A stretch of DNA of 64,000 bases from Liolophura sinensis (GCF_032854445.1 NC_088300.1:13239191-13303190); one strand, 5' to 3'; shown: positions 48,990-61,195, counted from the first letter of the stretch. Numbers and translations are program-made. Notes: generated by a model not told the origin, from the sequence alone.

Positions 48990-49380
48990 TAGGATCTTTT
49001 CAACAAAGACATATTTTGTTTGTTTTCTCCTTTCTCAGCTACTCGTACAAAGACATTATGAACAAATATGTTACCTCCTTTCCCAAATGCAAGCACGACG
49101 ACCTTTTTAACCAATATGTGTTGTTTTTTTCCTTTTCCAACCTCTCGCACATGGACGTTATCAACAAATCTATCTTGTTGCTTTTTCCTTTTCCAACTGC
49201 TCACACAAGGAGGTTATCAACAAATATGTCTTGTTTCTTTTCTCCTTTCCCAACTGCTCGCACATGGAGGTTATCAACAAATGTTCATTGTTTCTTTCAT
49301 TCCTTCCCAACTGTTCACACAAGGACGCTGTCAACAAATGTGTATTGTTTCTTTTCTCCTTTCCCAACTGCTCACTAATG
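48990..49380. repeat. 57-bp minisatellite, D1 array
   Basis: About seven units of the form TTATCAACAAATATG, TTGTTTCTTTTCTCC, TTTCCCAACTGCTC, A.ACAAGGA. Most are 57 bases (19 codons), one is 56. The plus strand reads as a 168-codon hydrophobic-aromatic frame (48872-49378), the minus strand as repeated CEQLGKEKRN...LLITS. A shorter array of the same unit sits at the same place in D2. Confidence 0.85.
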
Positions 49381-49509
49381 CACTTAGTCTACAAATACAT
49401 TTGATGTATCTCTTTCGCATTACCAAATATCCATATAATAATAGGAACAGTTATGTCCATACATTTCCAGGGTCAAACGGAATGAGATCCTGTTGTGAAA
49501 CGAAACTCA

Positions 49510-49583
49510 GGATCCGGAAAGAGTGGAAAGAGTGCTTGAGATAAAAGCCTGCTGGTTTCAATGCGCTTTACAGGGCTAAATCC
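49510..49583. repeat. Near-identical 74-bp core, D1 copy
   Basis: 72 of 74 bases match 59064-59137 without a gap, starting GGATCCGGAAAGAGT and ending ACAGGGCTAAATCC. The surrounding 49480-49800 is also well kept (49675-49791 against 59227-59343 differs at about 10 of 117). On the minus strand both copies read in one frame as PEL.QVERI, SPVKRIETSRLLSQALF and LFPDP. The plus-strand frame open in D2 meets TAA here. Nature unknown. Confidence 0.7.
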
Positions 49584-50244
49584 CACTATACGCTCTACTT
49601 GGTATAATTCTGGGGTGAACTCACCACAAACTTAAAGTGATGATTGGGGAAATGAAGGCGAGGACTGTACAAATTTTAAATAGAGCTGATTTAGCTCGTT
49701 GTTTCATCAGATACGTGTGTGTCAATATTTGTTCACAGGTTCTGATTTTCAGTGCTGACCCCGTGTTTACGCGAGGTTTGCATTAGTCGACTCTACCTCT
49801 GTTCTTCTATCTACTAGAATTGCTGATCGATTGCTGATCGTTGACTCTAATCCACGAGACAGATCTGCCAAGAGAAAGGAGATTAATAGATGGAATTGAT
49901 CTTACATTTAACCACACTGGCCCACTTGTACGCGAGGAGCAATCCACACCAGAGTTGAATTGGCCGTTTCCTGATATTGTTTGTAAATTTGAAACAATAA
50001 TTTAGAATTTCTCTAATATTACTTCCATAACCTTTTGTGTGTGACAATTTGCCTCAAACGATAAACCTTACCTCGTAGTGTTAATTTAAAGGTAAATTAA
50101 ACGTTGCATGCAGAATAAGCTTAAACTAGAAATTACTAAAAGAAGTAATCATTTTCTTAACTGCCTGAGCTTATGTTTAAAGTAGATTTGTAAGAATTTT
50201 GTCCATTAAGATATGTTTACAGAAGATGTTTTCTAATATTTGTT

Positions 50245-50519
50245 GGTGGGGGGCCTCCGTGGCACAGTTGGTTAGCGCGCTAGCGCAGCGTAATGACCCA
50301 GGAGCCTCTCACCAATGCGATCGCTGTGAGCTCAAGTTCAGCTCATGCAGGCTTCCTCTCCGGCCGTAAGTGGGAAAGTCTGCCAACAACCTGCGGATGG
50401 TCGTGGGTTTCCCCCGAGCTCTTCCTGGTTTCCTCCCACCACAGTGTTGGCCGCCGTCGTATAAGTGAAATATTCTTGAGTACGGCGTAAAACACCAATC
50501 AAATAAATAAATAAATAAA
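50245..50519 (+). mobile_element. SINE family 1, young full-length copy (first of a pair)
   Basis: Full tRNA-like head, body and (AAAT)5 tail, flanked by TCTAATATTTGTT at 50232-50244 and 50520-50532. Nearly identical to the copy 70 bases downstream. The 65-codon frame inside is not a gene. Confidence 0.95.
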
Positions 50520-50589
50520 TCTAATATTTGTTTAGATGTTTATGTAATAGTTTGTGGTTTTTTTATATACTCTGACTCAACAGGCTAAA

Positions 50590-50861
50590 GGGGCCTCCGT
50601 GGCTCAGTCGGTTAGCGCGCTAGCGCAGCGTAATGACCCAGGAGCCTCTCACCAATGCGGTCGCTGTGAGTTCAAGTCCAACTCATGCTGGCTTCCTCTC
50701 CGGCCGTAAGTGGGAAGGTCTGCCAGCAACCTGCGGATGGTCGTGGGTTTCCCCCGGCCTCTGCCCGGTTTCCACCCACCATAATGCTGGCCGCCGTCGT
50801 ATAAGTGAAATATTCTTGAGTACGGCGTAAAAGACCAATCAAATAAATCAAATAAATCAAA
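50590..50861 (+). mobile_element. SINE family 1, young full-length copy (second of a pair)
   Basis: GGGCCTCCGTGGCTCAGTCG head, GAGTTCAAGTCCAACTCATG, full body, and a tail of AAATC-interrupted repeats. Flanked by TCAACAGGCTAAA at 50577-50589 and 50862-50874. Its own target duplication shows independent insertion, not duplication of the neighbour. Confidence 0.95.
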
Positions 50862-51273
50862 TCAACAGGCTAAAAGCTCACTTACAGGTCTCATAGCAAA
50901 AGTAACAGCATAAATACAGATAAAGATAAACAGTGATTTGGAAATAAGGATGATTAAGATAAAATTTAAATGATGTGAAAAATAGGTGAAACCCATGTGA
51001 CGATAGTAAAAAAAAATGTAGTACTCAGAATCGAGTGCACTGACCTTCTAAAAGACAGAAACATCCATCCAATGATTAAAAGTGAGGTCATTATACATTA
51101 TGCGTGGCATGAGAGGAAAAAGAGTATTTCCGAGTGTTAATCCTGGTCGACAGAAGGTAAAAAGTTAGAGTTTGCCGAAATGCACGAGCAGGGAAACTGA
51201 TGGAACAGGTCCACCAGATAAGGGAAGTCAACAATTGTGAGAAGACACTTATGCCAGAATTTCAGAATTAAGT

Positions 51274-51639
51274 GAGTGAGTGAGTGCTTGGGGTTTAGCG
51301 TCGTACTCAACAATTTTTCAGTTTTATGACGACGAAGGAATCCTTAGGGTGCATGCACGTGTAATGTGCCTCCTTGATGCAGGACGGATTTCCACCGCTC
51401 TTTTATTTAGTGCTTCTTCACTGAGACGACTTACCGAAGGCAAGTAAGCCGCCCCGCCCGAGCCATTATACTGATACGGGTCAAACCAGTCGTTGCACTA
51501 TCCCCTTCATGCTGAACCCCAAGCGAGGAAGTTACAACTTCCTCTTTTAAAGTCTTAATTGTGACTCGATCAAGGATTGATCCTGGATCTACCGGTCCCG
51601 AAGCGGACGCTCTACCAACTGTGCTATCCGGGCCGGTCA
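51274..51639 (-). mobile_element. SINE family 2, full length, 8-bp target duplication
   Basis: On the minus strand it starts GACCGGCCCGGATAGCACAG and passes through GAGGAAGTTGTAACTTCCTC and GCGGGGCGGCTTACTTGCC to TTGTTGAGTACGACGCTAAA and a (CACT)n tail. Flanked by AATTAAGT at 51266-51273 and 51640-51647. Very close to 30039-30392, which fixes both ends of the family. Confidence 0.93.
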
Positions 51640-52044
51640 AATTAAGTAAACATTGCAATTGAAAATACTTGCACAGACTATTGTATTAAGTAATATTTTA
51701 TTTGTTTTATAATGCATATTTCATGATTTTTAGAACAGAGCCTAATGGCTTCTGGGGCCTTTTGTTTTCCTTGCATTTCACATCATCATATAATGGAGAC
51801 CATTAGTTACAAGTTACAAGTTACCAGTGAGGGGTCGTGCAAACATGGTTAAAACATGGTCATAAATTTCAATCCCTCAGACAAATGGTTCACGATTGCT
51901 ATTCTCTCTTTGATTGTATGGGTTTGGTGGGAAGAAGTGGATGACAGCTTTAGCAAAGTCGTCCTAGTGGTTTGACAAGACATTCACTTTGGTCAGGTCA
52001 GTCACTAGCTGAAGTTCGCCGTTCTGATGAAAATCTGTGTGTCA

Positions 52045-52172
52045 CATTCAGGACAGCTCGTCTTTTACTTCTCAGACGCTAGTGTTTTGCTCCCGGGAGG
52101 TCGGTTTCTTCCACCTCTGCGAGAACTTAATTGTTGTATAAGTGAAGTATTCTTGAGCAAGTCGTAAATACT
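52045..52172 (+). mobile_element. SINE family 3 relic, predating D duplication
   Basis: CATTCAGGACAGCTCGTC, GGTCGGTTTCTTCCACC, TTGTTGTATAAGTGAAGTAT and TCTTGAGCAAGTCGTAAAT. The same relic lies at the same place in D2 (59716-59840), so it was inserted before the D duplication. Confidence 0.65.
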
Positions 52173-53534
52173 GGTCCATCGACTTACTCGCCAGTTCAAC
52201 CAACCTTTACCAAGTCGATCTCACTTGGCTGTTCATCTCATATTTAGTTGACAACTCTGTCGATCTTTAGAAATGCGGTCTCACTTTGCTAGTCAAGCAG
52301 CCATTATCAAAGCGGTTCCACTGGATAGTTTTGCCCTTTTTGAAGATTTTATGAATTGTGAATTTAAAACTAATATATCATTTTATTTCAGATTATGTAC
52401 AGAAATAAAATGATGTGTTAAATTTCGTTTCCGGAATTAATAGACAGGAGCCTGCCGGGGCAGCCGGCCTTAAATATGTAAGACCAAATAAGAGCAAAAA
52501 GTTTATAATTGGAAGACAGTCTATAATACGGCCATTATTCAGTCGATATTTTGTGTTGTTACAGATTTTCACAATTCATTTTAAGATATTTTGTGGCTAT
52601 AGCTTTTGCTGATGTGACGGCAGTGGGACGTGTTGTCTTTAGATCGAGACTGATGTAAGTGGGCACGATCGGAAAACTCCGTATTTGTTTTCACACTTCA
52701 AACCGGGTGTCAGCTCTCATTCTTTAATCACACCAGCTACAGATCCGGATTGGGACAATACTCTGAAGAACTTAACACCATCGACGCTGATGTTCAATTT
52801 GTATGAATTGGAATTCTCCATCTCTACATTGACTTCAGTTTGGGTCTATTTAAAATTAGCAGTGGGTCTACTCCACTAATTAGCCTGGTGCGTTTACCCT
52901 GATCAACATGGACGTTTTTCACCTTGGGCTCACCGTATGTCGTTGGAGGCCATTTTACTACTTTAGCGAATAATCGATCACCGCTTTTTACTCGATGAGG
53001 CCAATAATTTTTAAATGGTTTTCCGTTCAAGGCAAGAGAACAATAATCTAGCAAACTGCTTCTTCTGTGTGCGAACACCCTTGGCTCATTTCAGAGGAGA
53101 ATATTAATTTTTTTAAGTTTTAATAACATTCTTCACAGGGATTATCTGCAATCAGAGCTTTTTTAATTTGCTGGCGAAGCTATTATTATGTATATCAAAT
53201 GTAATATAATCTGAAAAACAGCTAAAGCTGTGTAAATAGTGAGCACTCATAAAGGTTATTTGAGAAGGCTATGTAATTTTTTCTACTTTCTACTTATGTT
53301 TTACAAAAAAATCAGATATCTCCAATGTCAAATGATATTACTTCAGAGTTTAGATGTCTTCATTGTATGATAATGTCCAAGAGAACACTACCATTTAATT
53401 CTTTCTTTAATTCTTCATGACTTATTTTTGTTGAACTACCTCGAATTACAAGAAACAGTGTAGAACAAAAGATACAATAGTGCGTAATTCATAATCAGCC
53501 ATTAGCATTTATATTTCTGGGGAACATTCTCATT

Positions 53535-53792
53535 TTAATTTAATCTGATTTCACCTACAAAGTAATAATCCCATTTGTTTGCAAAATTGCCACAATGATT
53601 ATCTGTACTGGAGTGTGGACCTATAACATAACTCATGTTTAGACAAGTGCTGTATACATCAGGCATTGTACAGCAAGCATTCTCACGAACAAAGCTTGTC
53701 ATTAAAATCCCATCACAGCGCCATTTGCGTGGTCCACTGAATCTATCTATGCTACCTCCATAGAATTCGTTCCTACCAATGGTGATTGACAT
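53535..53792 (-). pseudogene. Cysteine-containing open frame, unrecognised; possible exon
   Basis: An 85-codon frame from ATG at 53792 includes EFYGGSIDRFSGPRKWRCDG, TSFVRENACCTMPDVYSTC and NHCGNFANKWDYYF, with six cysteines. No family was recognised. The D2 counterpart (60995-61195) keeps TSFVRE.ACCTMPDVY.TC but has a stop where this copy has the Trp before DYY and lacks the first third. Bases 53651-53707 match D2 at 56 of 57. An extracellular-type exon is one guess; chance is equally possible. Confidence 0.25.
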
Positions 53793-54860
53793 TGAAGAAT
53801 GTTCAGGTTAGAGTGATGGGGTGCAAGAGTTCGGAGAACTGGACGGTGGGGTGAGGTGGGTGTGGACAGTTGTTTGACCAATTAGCCTGAAGCTACTTCT
53901 CTCGCTATTTACGTTAGTCTTACAAAACATGTTTGGTGAAATATCACCCCGCAAAAACATGGAGAACTCATTAAAGTAAATATCATATTGCGTTATAAAA
54001 AAAATCCTGAAACAAGTTTGTAATCAAAGATTGATTGTCGGCATTAAAGTAATGGCTCGTGGCTGTTTTATGCGGAAAAACTGGAAGGGTATGTTTTCCT
54101 CATCGTCGAAGTCATTTAAGTTATTCAGCCTGTCGGTTTGTAGCACCTGGAGATGAAGCTTATGCCAGTACTGGATGAGATCAAACCACATATAATAATT
54201 GTCAAAGACGCTAAGAAAACTGAATGTAAACAGCTAATATAAGAAACTACAGTAACAGGTCCGTGAATGTAACATGGATAAGTACGATGGCTGTTCCAGA
54301 TGTAAAATATAGGTAATAGTGACAGTATATACTAACCCTAAATTTCGTAAGGATGTAAATAGCCGCTCACCCACATTACAGGCCAGGCATCTATTTCTAG
54401 CACTACTGAGATGTTGATTATAGTCTGAAGAAATGAAACACTTGTTTGGACTGACCCTTCAGGTGAAGGAAAATATTTGATAAGCTCTGAGAAATTTTCA
54501 CTTTGCCGTGGGGATGAGGGTGTCAGTTTTCTTTGTGGCTTGAAATAATCTCGCCGTGATGTACCGAAACTTACTATTATTTGTAGGTATTTACATTTTG
54601 GAATGGTTTGATCCGTTGTCCGAGCTCAAAGCTTATGAAAAGCATGGCTCGTTGTGATAAAATACTCGGTTTGTGTAAGTCATAATTTTCGGAAACTAAT
54701 CTCTACAGAACAACATCCTGTGACGTCATTTCCGACATCAGCAAGTCAAAGACGCTGAACCAGAATGAATATAGAGCATCACATATCTTAGCCGGAGTTA
54801 GTCTGGTTACATCTTTTGAAACTCTTCCAGACATGATTACATTTGTATCTTGGCATAGAT

Positions 54861-55072
54861 GTTTGGGGTTTAACGTCTGACGTAAGAATTCATATGACGA
54901 CAAGGAGTCATTAGGTATGTGTACACGTAATATGCCTTCTTGTAGCAGGGCGAGTCCATGCCGCCAAATGCTGTCACGGCTGAAGACACCAGAGATGACA
55001 CCCCACCCAGCCACATTATACCGACACCGGACCAACCAGTCATGTTTCCTTGCCCTAACCTCTCAGGGCAAG
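54861..55072 (-). mobile_element. SINE family 2-related copy (variant subfamily)
   Basis: On the minus strand: TTGCCCTGAGAGGTTAGGGC, AAGGAAACATGACTGGTTGG, GTCGGTATAATGTGGCTGGG, GGTGTCATCTCTGGTGTCTT, then CTAATGACTCCTTGTCGTCA and the TTAAACCCCAAAC end. The body is shared in layout with 30039 and 51274 but differs in the middle. The tRNA head is missing. Specific to D2. Confidence 0.75.
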
Positions 55073-58000
55073 GCATACACATACTTTGCGCGTGAAAAAG
55101 TTCTACACTAAATATTGTTCAGCATGGAATTTGAATAAATCTGGAATCTATGTGTGTTCACACAAATAAACATGGAGAAAAATCGGCTATACTCCCGACA
55201 TGATATCTGTGATCGTCTCTAAAAGCTCCAGTGGTGTATCTATGGAAACTTTTTTTACACCATTATGTTAAACCATCGCTTCCTAAACAGCATACAGATG
55301 ACGCCGATAGCTGTGCACATAATAACAATAATTGCGTGTCCATGGCAACAGTGTTATAAATGAAAATAAAAGACAAACCGTTGCCCCGCTAAAGTACTAA
55401 GTGATTATTTTTTCATGCGACCCAGTTTTCTCGCGATCAGCCCAGCCTGTAAAATCCTTCCTGGCGTTAAAAGATACTTTTAAATCCGTTTTGTCTTCAT
55501 TCTTCATGTCTTCAGAAATGAATGATAAAGGACAGTAACTGAAACTGTTTGGTGTGCGTTGATTATTACATTAAAGAATAAAATGGTCTGTAGCAGAAAG
55601 GAACTGTATCGTAGTCTGTGATGGAAAATTTGTAGAGCCAAAATAACACATAGGTAGAAATGCAACGACATACGCAACAACATGGATGTCTGTTACATAC
55701 GTGAAGTCAGAAGAATGCAGTCGACCAAATATTGATGTTATTGGAGAATGAGAAAACAAGGTTGTAAGAGAAGTTGTTTCTGATTTATTACAGAGGATAG
55801 GATGCAAAGATAAAGCACCGTTTAGATGAAATGTGGTAAATCACATTTAGACACAAAAAGGCTACCTTACATGAAATGTTACGAAGAGCAAATAATCTGT
55901 CATCTACCTGTTGTAACGTTATTGTTGATTATATCTTCACGAGTTGAAGTACATCACATCAGGGCATTGTCATAAGGCAAGTACTCTTATTGGCCCTGTC
56001 TGCCTGGATACCTTCATTCTTCATCTCAGTATACACAGATGGACAATTAACACAGAATTAACCTTGTATGAACACTGTTAGAACCACCCATTTCAACAAA
56101 CTGCACTATACACCTGAAGCAAATCTGCCAGGTATTGTTCTGGTTCAAGAACTTTATTCCCTTATTTCTAATTGTAAATTATTATAAATTACGATAAGCA
56201 GCCACCAATTTTAAATCTAAAAGACTGTATTCATACCATTACAGGCCTGTAAGCTTATATGTCGACTTTAAAAATTACAGGTCACAAAGCAATCATCCAA
56301 GAATTAGGAGTTAAGACAACTTAATGCAATGCATACAAATACAAATCTTGAAAATTCGTCTTTGTCAGTACATCAGTGCAGTAACGCAGATAACAAAAAG
56401 CACTTTTGACTTTTCTTCTGATAATTATTTAATGTTATCTGTCTCCCTCATAGTATGCTAATCCCACATGTGATTCACCCAATTACCATAAAGATAACAG
56501 ATGTAAAATATTTTAAACAAAAAAAAAACTTAGAAATAAACGAAATCTGCCGTTTTACATTTCTGATCTTATCAGGCAAAACTGTGGTGATCGATAACAT
56601 GTATAATTCATTTCCATTCAACTCTTGGAGAAATATGAGCTCAACAAGGCTATTGCTTATGGATGATGCATTTGTAGTTGTATCATTAAAATGTTATTGT
56701 ATCAAAAGTGTGTGAAAATTAATAGTAATGAGATTGGCTGATCTTGATAATTTCCAACGCTAGGACCGATTCCCCTGCTATGTTGTGTTCGCGGATATCA
56801 ATTTATCTACTGAAGACATCTTACACCTACGCACAGTGATTATTAGAGAATATGTCTCATAAATAGCAGAGCCGGGATAAGATGCTTAAAAATTAAAACC
56901 TTTGTCGGTACCTGAGCAGGTGTTAACTAATTGTTTGTTGCTGAGGATTTCCCGCCAATAGAACATACATATTGATCTCGATCTGTAGGAGACTATTTGT
57001 ACGCTTTATGTGGGATAGTACGTCCGGCAGATACTCACCCAGGACGGTGCTTTACAACAAGTTCTTTAGTGTCCTGCAACGCTGCCTCTGTAAAATAAAT
57101 AAACGAATGAAGACTTAAAATTGTCATAGGCATATCCGTGTTTGCCGACAGGCTTAAGAGTAAGGTCTTTAAAATGAAACCGATTCCGCAATCGGTGGTT
57201 TTGACCTAGGTGACATTTTTATAATCCAGTACATAGTTTTCCGCGAAAACCCCGTTTAAAGGGCTCTATTTGTGGCAATCGACTCTTGACTAACGTTACA
57301 TCACATAATTTGAAAATTTCGACACGTCATCGGTTCGCGATAACGCGGCCTGGTGAAGAATCTTTCGCGTATTTTCGTTCAACTACAGTATACTCAAGAA
57401 GTTAAGAAACATCGCAGTGTGTGCAGGTGACTGCATGTGGGAAGAATTAGCATCGTGTTCAAATTGTCATAGGTTTGTTTTGACAACGGTTATTGTGTGT
57501 TCCCACTTTTAACTGCTCAAGGAAGCAAACATAAACATTTATGGTGAGTTTCAACTTTGACTGAAGTCATAATTGGATTTGCGGTAATCCTGTTTAGGTC
57601 CGTCCTGGAATAGATTTGTCTTGGCATAACACTCAGTTTTAGCTCCAAAGGGACCCAAAATAAGCACTTATGATGTCTTTCATATTTTGATTGAAGTCAA
57701 GATAGCCTTTGTGATGATCGCCTTGAAATCTGATTCCTTATACTGAAAATACTACAGAAAATGCAGCATCATGTGTTGCTTCCCACTTAGATTTGTTGTC
57801 CAGTAGATAAATAGAGGAAGGGTCACACACCTCTGGCCAATGTCCTTTTTACATCCAAGTTATTAAAGTGAACTAAGACGTTTACAAGTCAGAAACCTTT
57901 GGCATATGAGACGCAGGCTGAATATGACAGCTGGTTTGTTCCAGCAACGATGAATTCTCACTTAACCCCGTTCCCATTTGACGGACTCCCAGACAGAGCT

Positions 58001-58739
58001 AAGCTCAAAGCCTTAATCACTTGCTGAATTTAGGAGAACCTTAGCATTTTAGAGAAGGGAATCAACGCTGTAACAGATCACTGGCTTTCTGTTGACCACA
58101 GCCCGCGGAAATCCTCATATCGCTGGTCGCTGTTGAGATGACAGAAGAACCTGAACTCTGGGGGGCAGCACTGAGTTTCGGATTAATGAGCAATCTGTCC
58201 CATACAGGAGAACGGCTGTGGGACTGTGCTGATATGAATCACAAATAAGATCCAATAAATCCGCCGTTCATCTGTCGAACCACCTGAAGTTTATGTTGAT
58301 TATACCAAGAAAACCCTCGCTTCAGTGTAATAGGAATTGTTACTGAATGAAAGTAGCCGTCAACAGAATACTTAGATCTTCTGTTCTGTATGAGGATCTG
58401 CACTATTTTGTTTAGGTCTTTTTTATTGTTTCCTGGTTTCGTCATATTATCGCTGCGGTATGGCTGCCATATTGCCGAAGAGGCGTGAACCCATATCATT
58501 AATTCCTTCAATCATACATTTAGCTAAATCTCTTTCCGAACAAATCTGCAAGTCATTAAATGTAGAAAGATGTTTTTCTGTCCCATGTCACTAAAGACAC
58601 ATCGGCCTACAAGGATTTTTTCAATAAATAAGTTTTGTATATCAGTTTCCCTTTACGACTTTCAAGTTTTATCGAGTTCACAAATATTTGATATGCTCCC
58701 ATTTAGTAATTATCTGTACTCTATGTTCTCCTCGCTCCA

Positions 58740-58965
58740 TTGCCAACTACTTACACTAAGACCTTTTCAACAAAAGGTGTTGTGTCTTTTCTCCTTTGCC
58801 AACTGCTCGCATAAGGGCCTTATGAACAAATGTGTCTCGTCTGTTTTCTTCTTTCTCAACAGCTCAGACAAGGACGTTATCAACAGATATATCCTGTTTC
58901 TTTTCTCCTTTTCTAAATGCTCGCACAAGGACCTTGTCAATAAATATACATGTCTGATGTATTTC
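58740..58965. repeat. 57-bp minisatellite, D2 array
   Basis: About four units related to 48990-49380 (GCCTTATGAACAAATGTG, ACGTTATCAACAGATATA, CTTTTCTCCTTT). The minus strand again reads CEQLAKEKR and CEHLEKEKRNR..LLITSL. Array length differs between D1 and D2, as expected for slippage or unequal exchange. Confidence 0.8.
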
Positions 58966-59063
58966 TTCCGCGTTAGCAACTGCCCATACAGTTGTAGGAA
59001 AAGTTATGTCTACACATACCCGGTGTTAAAAGGAAAGAGATGCTGTTGTGAAGCCAAATGGTG

Positions 59064-59137
59064 GGATCCGGAAAGAGTTGAAAGAGTGCTTGAGATAAAA
59101 GCCTGCTGGTTTCAATGCGCTTTACAGGGCTTAATCC
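59064..59137. repeat. Near-identical 74-bp core, D2 copy
   Basis: Partner of 49510-49583 (72/74). Here the plus strand is open through the core (DPERVERVLEIKACWFQCAL), as the end of the 213-codon frame. Confidence 0.7.
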
Positions 59138-59715
59138 GATTATCCGCTCTACTTGGAGTAATTCTGGAGACGAAACGACCACCTCCTTCAAATGAAGATT
59201 TGGGGAAATGATGGCGAGGGTTGTCCAAATTTAAATAGAGCTAATTTAGCTCGTTGTTTCACTAGATACGTGTGTGTCAATATTTGTTGTCAGGTTGTGA
59301 TTCTCAGTGCTGACCCCGTGTTTACGCGAGGTGTGCATCAGTCAACCTTTGTTCCCCTGCATACTAGAACTGACGATCGATAATTAGTTTACTCTGGTTT
59401 CTAATCCACGAGGCAGATCTGTCGACACACAGAAGATTGGATAGAATTGATCTTACATTAAACCTCATTCGTTTGCCACACTGGTCCACTTATACATGTG
59501 TGCCAGGACCAGCAATGACTCCGGCGCTTGCTGACAAGAATTTGTACCTTTTTCTTGTGTTTTATGTTATTATTGTGCTGCAGAAGAAGATATTTTATTT
59601 CAAATTTTAGTATTTTTTGTCAGTATTTAATCATGTGTGTATGGAACTTTGCTTTATACTATCAGCGTTATTTCATACTGTTAGTATATCTCAGTCTGGT
59701 GAAAATCTGTGTGTC

Positions 59716-59840
59716 ACATATGGGAAAGCTCGTCTGTTACTAGCCAGAGGCCAGTGGTTTGCTCCAGGCTGATCGGTTTCCTCCAGCACTCCAAGAAACT
59801 GACCCTTGTATAAGTGAAATATTTTTCAGTAAGCTATTAA
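59716..59840 (+). mobile_element. SINE family 3 relic, D2 copy
   Basis: CACATATGGGAAAGCTCGTC, GTTACTAGCCAGAGGCCAGTG, GATCGGTTTCCTCCAGC and TTGTATAAGTGAAATATTT. Orthologous to 52045-52172. Confidence 0.65.
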
Positions 59841-60994
59841 TGCTAGTGCATCAAATTATTCGCCAGTTTAACCAGTCTTTAGCAAAGCGATCTCACTTGG
59901 CCGTTCATGTCACAATGAGCAAAGTTGACAACTCAGTCCATCTGTAGAATTGCTGCCCTAGTCTGCTACTCAGACAGCCATAATCAAAGAGATCCCACTG
60001 GTTAGTTTAGCCCTTCCTTCAAACGAAGGTGCTATGCACCTAAGACCGATATCTCATTTCAATTCAAGTCATGTATTCATATAAAATGATGTTTAAAAAT
60101 AATGTTTGTTATTACACACACGTAATTGTGTCAGATTTTCACAATGCATTTTGTGGTATTTTATGGTTATAGCTATTACTGATGTGACGGGAGTAGGATG
60201 TGCTGTCTTCAGAGCGGTACTGATGTAAGTGCGGACAATAGGGAAAATGCCGATTTCTTTTTACACTTCAATCTGAGTGTCAGCTCTCATTCTTTAATTA
60301 CAGCAGCTAGAAGTTCGAATTGTGAAAAAACCTCTAAACTTCAACAGTATGATGCGATGTTCAATTTGTATGTCGTGAGCGCCCGGACTGGAATTTTCTG
60401 CCTCTTCATTGACTTCAATTTGGGGCTACTTAAAATTACCATTGGGCCTACTCCACTAATTATCCTGGTGCGTTTACCCCTGTCAACGAAGAGTTTTTTT
60501 CCTCTGCGATTCACCGTACACCGTTACTGGCAATTTTAGGATCTTTTCGGTTAATCGATCACCGCCTTTTTTACTCCATGCGGTCAATAATTTCTAAATT
60601 GTTTCCCCGTCAAGACGAGAGAACATCAATCTCTTCCCATCCACCAAGCTACTTCTGTTGTGGACGGACACCTTAGGCTCATCTCGGAGGAGAACATCAA
60701 ATTCAAAATTTAAACAAAAAAACTCCTGACTTGAATTATCTGCAATTGGAGCTTTTTTGATTTGCAGCCGAAGCCATTAGTGTGTATATTAAATATAATA
60801 TACTCAGAAAAACAGCTAACATGGTTGAATTAGTTGGTAGGAATATACGTTATTTGAGGAGGCTATGTCATTTTGTCTACTTTTCTGTCATTTAATTCAT
60901 GCTTCTGATTGGTTGTGTCGAACTACAACGAGGTACAAGACGCAATGTTAAACGAAAAGCACAATAGTTTATAATTCACAATCACTCATTTGCA

Positions 60995-61195
60995 TTGACA
61001 TTTCCGGACAACATTCTCATTTTAACATTATTTTATTTGACCTCATCTACAAATTCATAATCTCATTTGTTTGCAAAATTGTCACAATAATTATCTGCAC
61101 TGAAGTGTGAACGTATAATATCCACTCTTAAACAAGTGTTGTATACATCAGGCATTGTACAGCAAGCACTCTCACGAACAAAGCTTGTCATTAAA
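60995..61195 (-). pseudogene. D2 counterpart of the 53535 frame, broken
   Basis: Reads TSFVRESACCTMPDVYNTC in the frame of the D1 copy, then diverges and meets TGA in place of Trp. The upstream third seen in D1 is deleted. Not functional as a protein in this form. Confidence 0.4.

Larger units (their letters stand above)
46000..54370. repeat. Tandem segmental duplication D1
   Basis: Matches D2 (54380-61970) end to end in the same order: A block at 46000-46860 against 54420-55400; 47500-47770 against 56760-57050; 48070-48770 against 57600-58320 (long runs such as CAACAGATCACTGGCTTTCT, and TGAGATGACAGAAGAACCTG); the 57-bp minisatellite; 49480-49990 against 59030-59520; 51990-53200 against 59660-60900; 53400-54300 against 60900-61900. 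By eye most blocks are about 75-85% identical. SINEs at 47037, 50245, 50590 and 51274 are specific to D1. No complete gene. Confidence 0.85.

Noticed and set aside
49068-49544. 158-codon plus-strand frame overlapping another of 168 codons
   Set aside because: Both are readings of the same minisatellite in different frames.
50250-50330. tRNA genes in SINE heads (also at 40950 and 50590)
   Set aside because: They have Pol III-like boxes but no proper cloverleaf, and each is followed by a SINE body and flanked by target duplications.
52824-53078. 84-codon minus-strand frame with a NGKPFKNYWPH-like start
   Set aside because: The D2 copy (about 60460-60670) has several stops and a shift, and no known family is recognised; insufficient to call a gene.
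58570-59211. Longest open frame, 213 codons, plus strand
   Set aside because: It crosses the 57-bp minisatellite and the 74-bp core; the D1 counterpart is frame-shifted and stopped, and no domain is recognisable.
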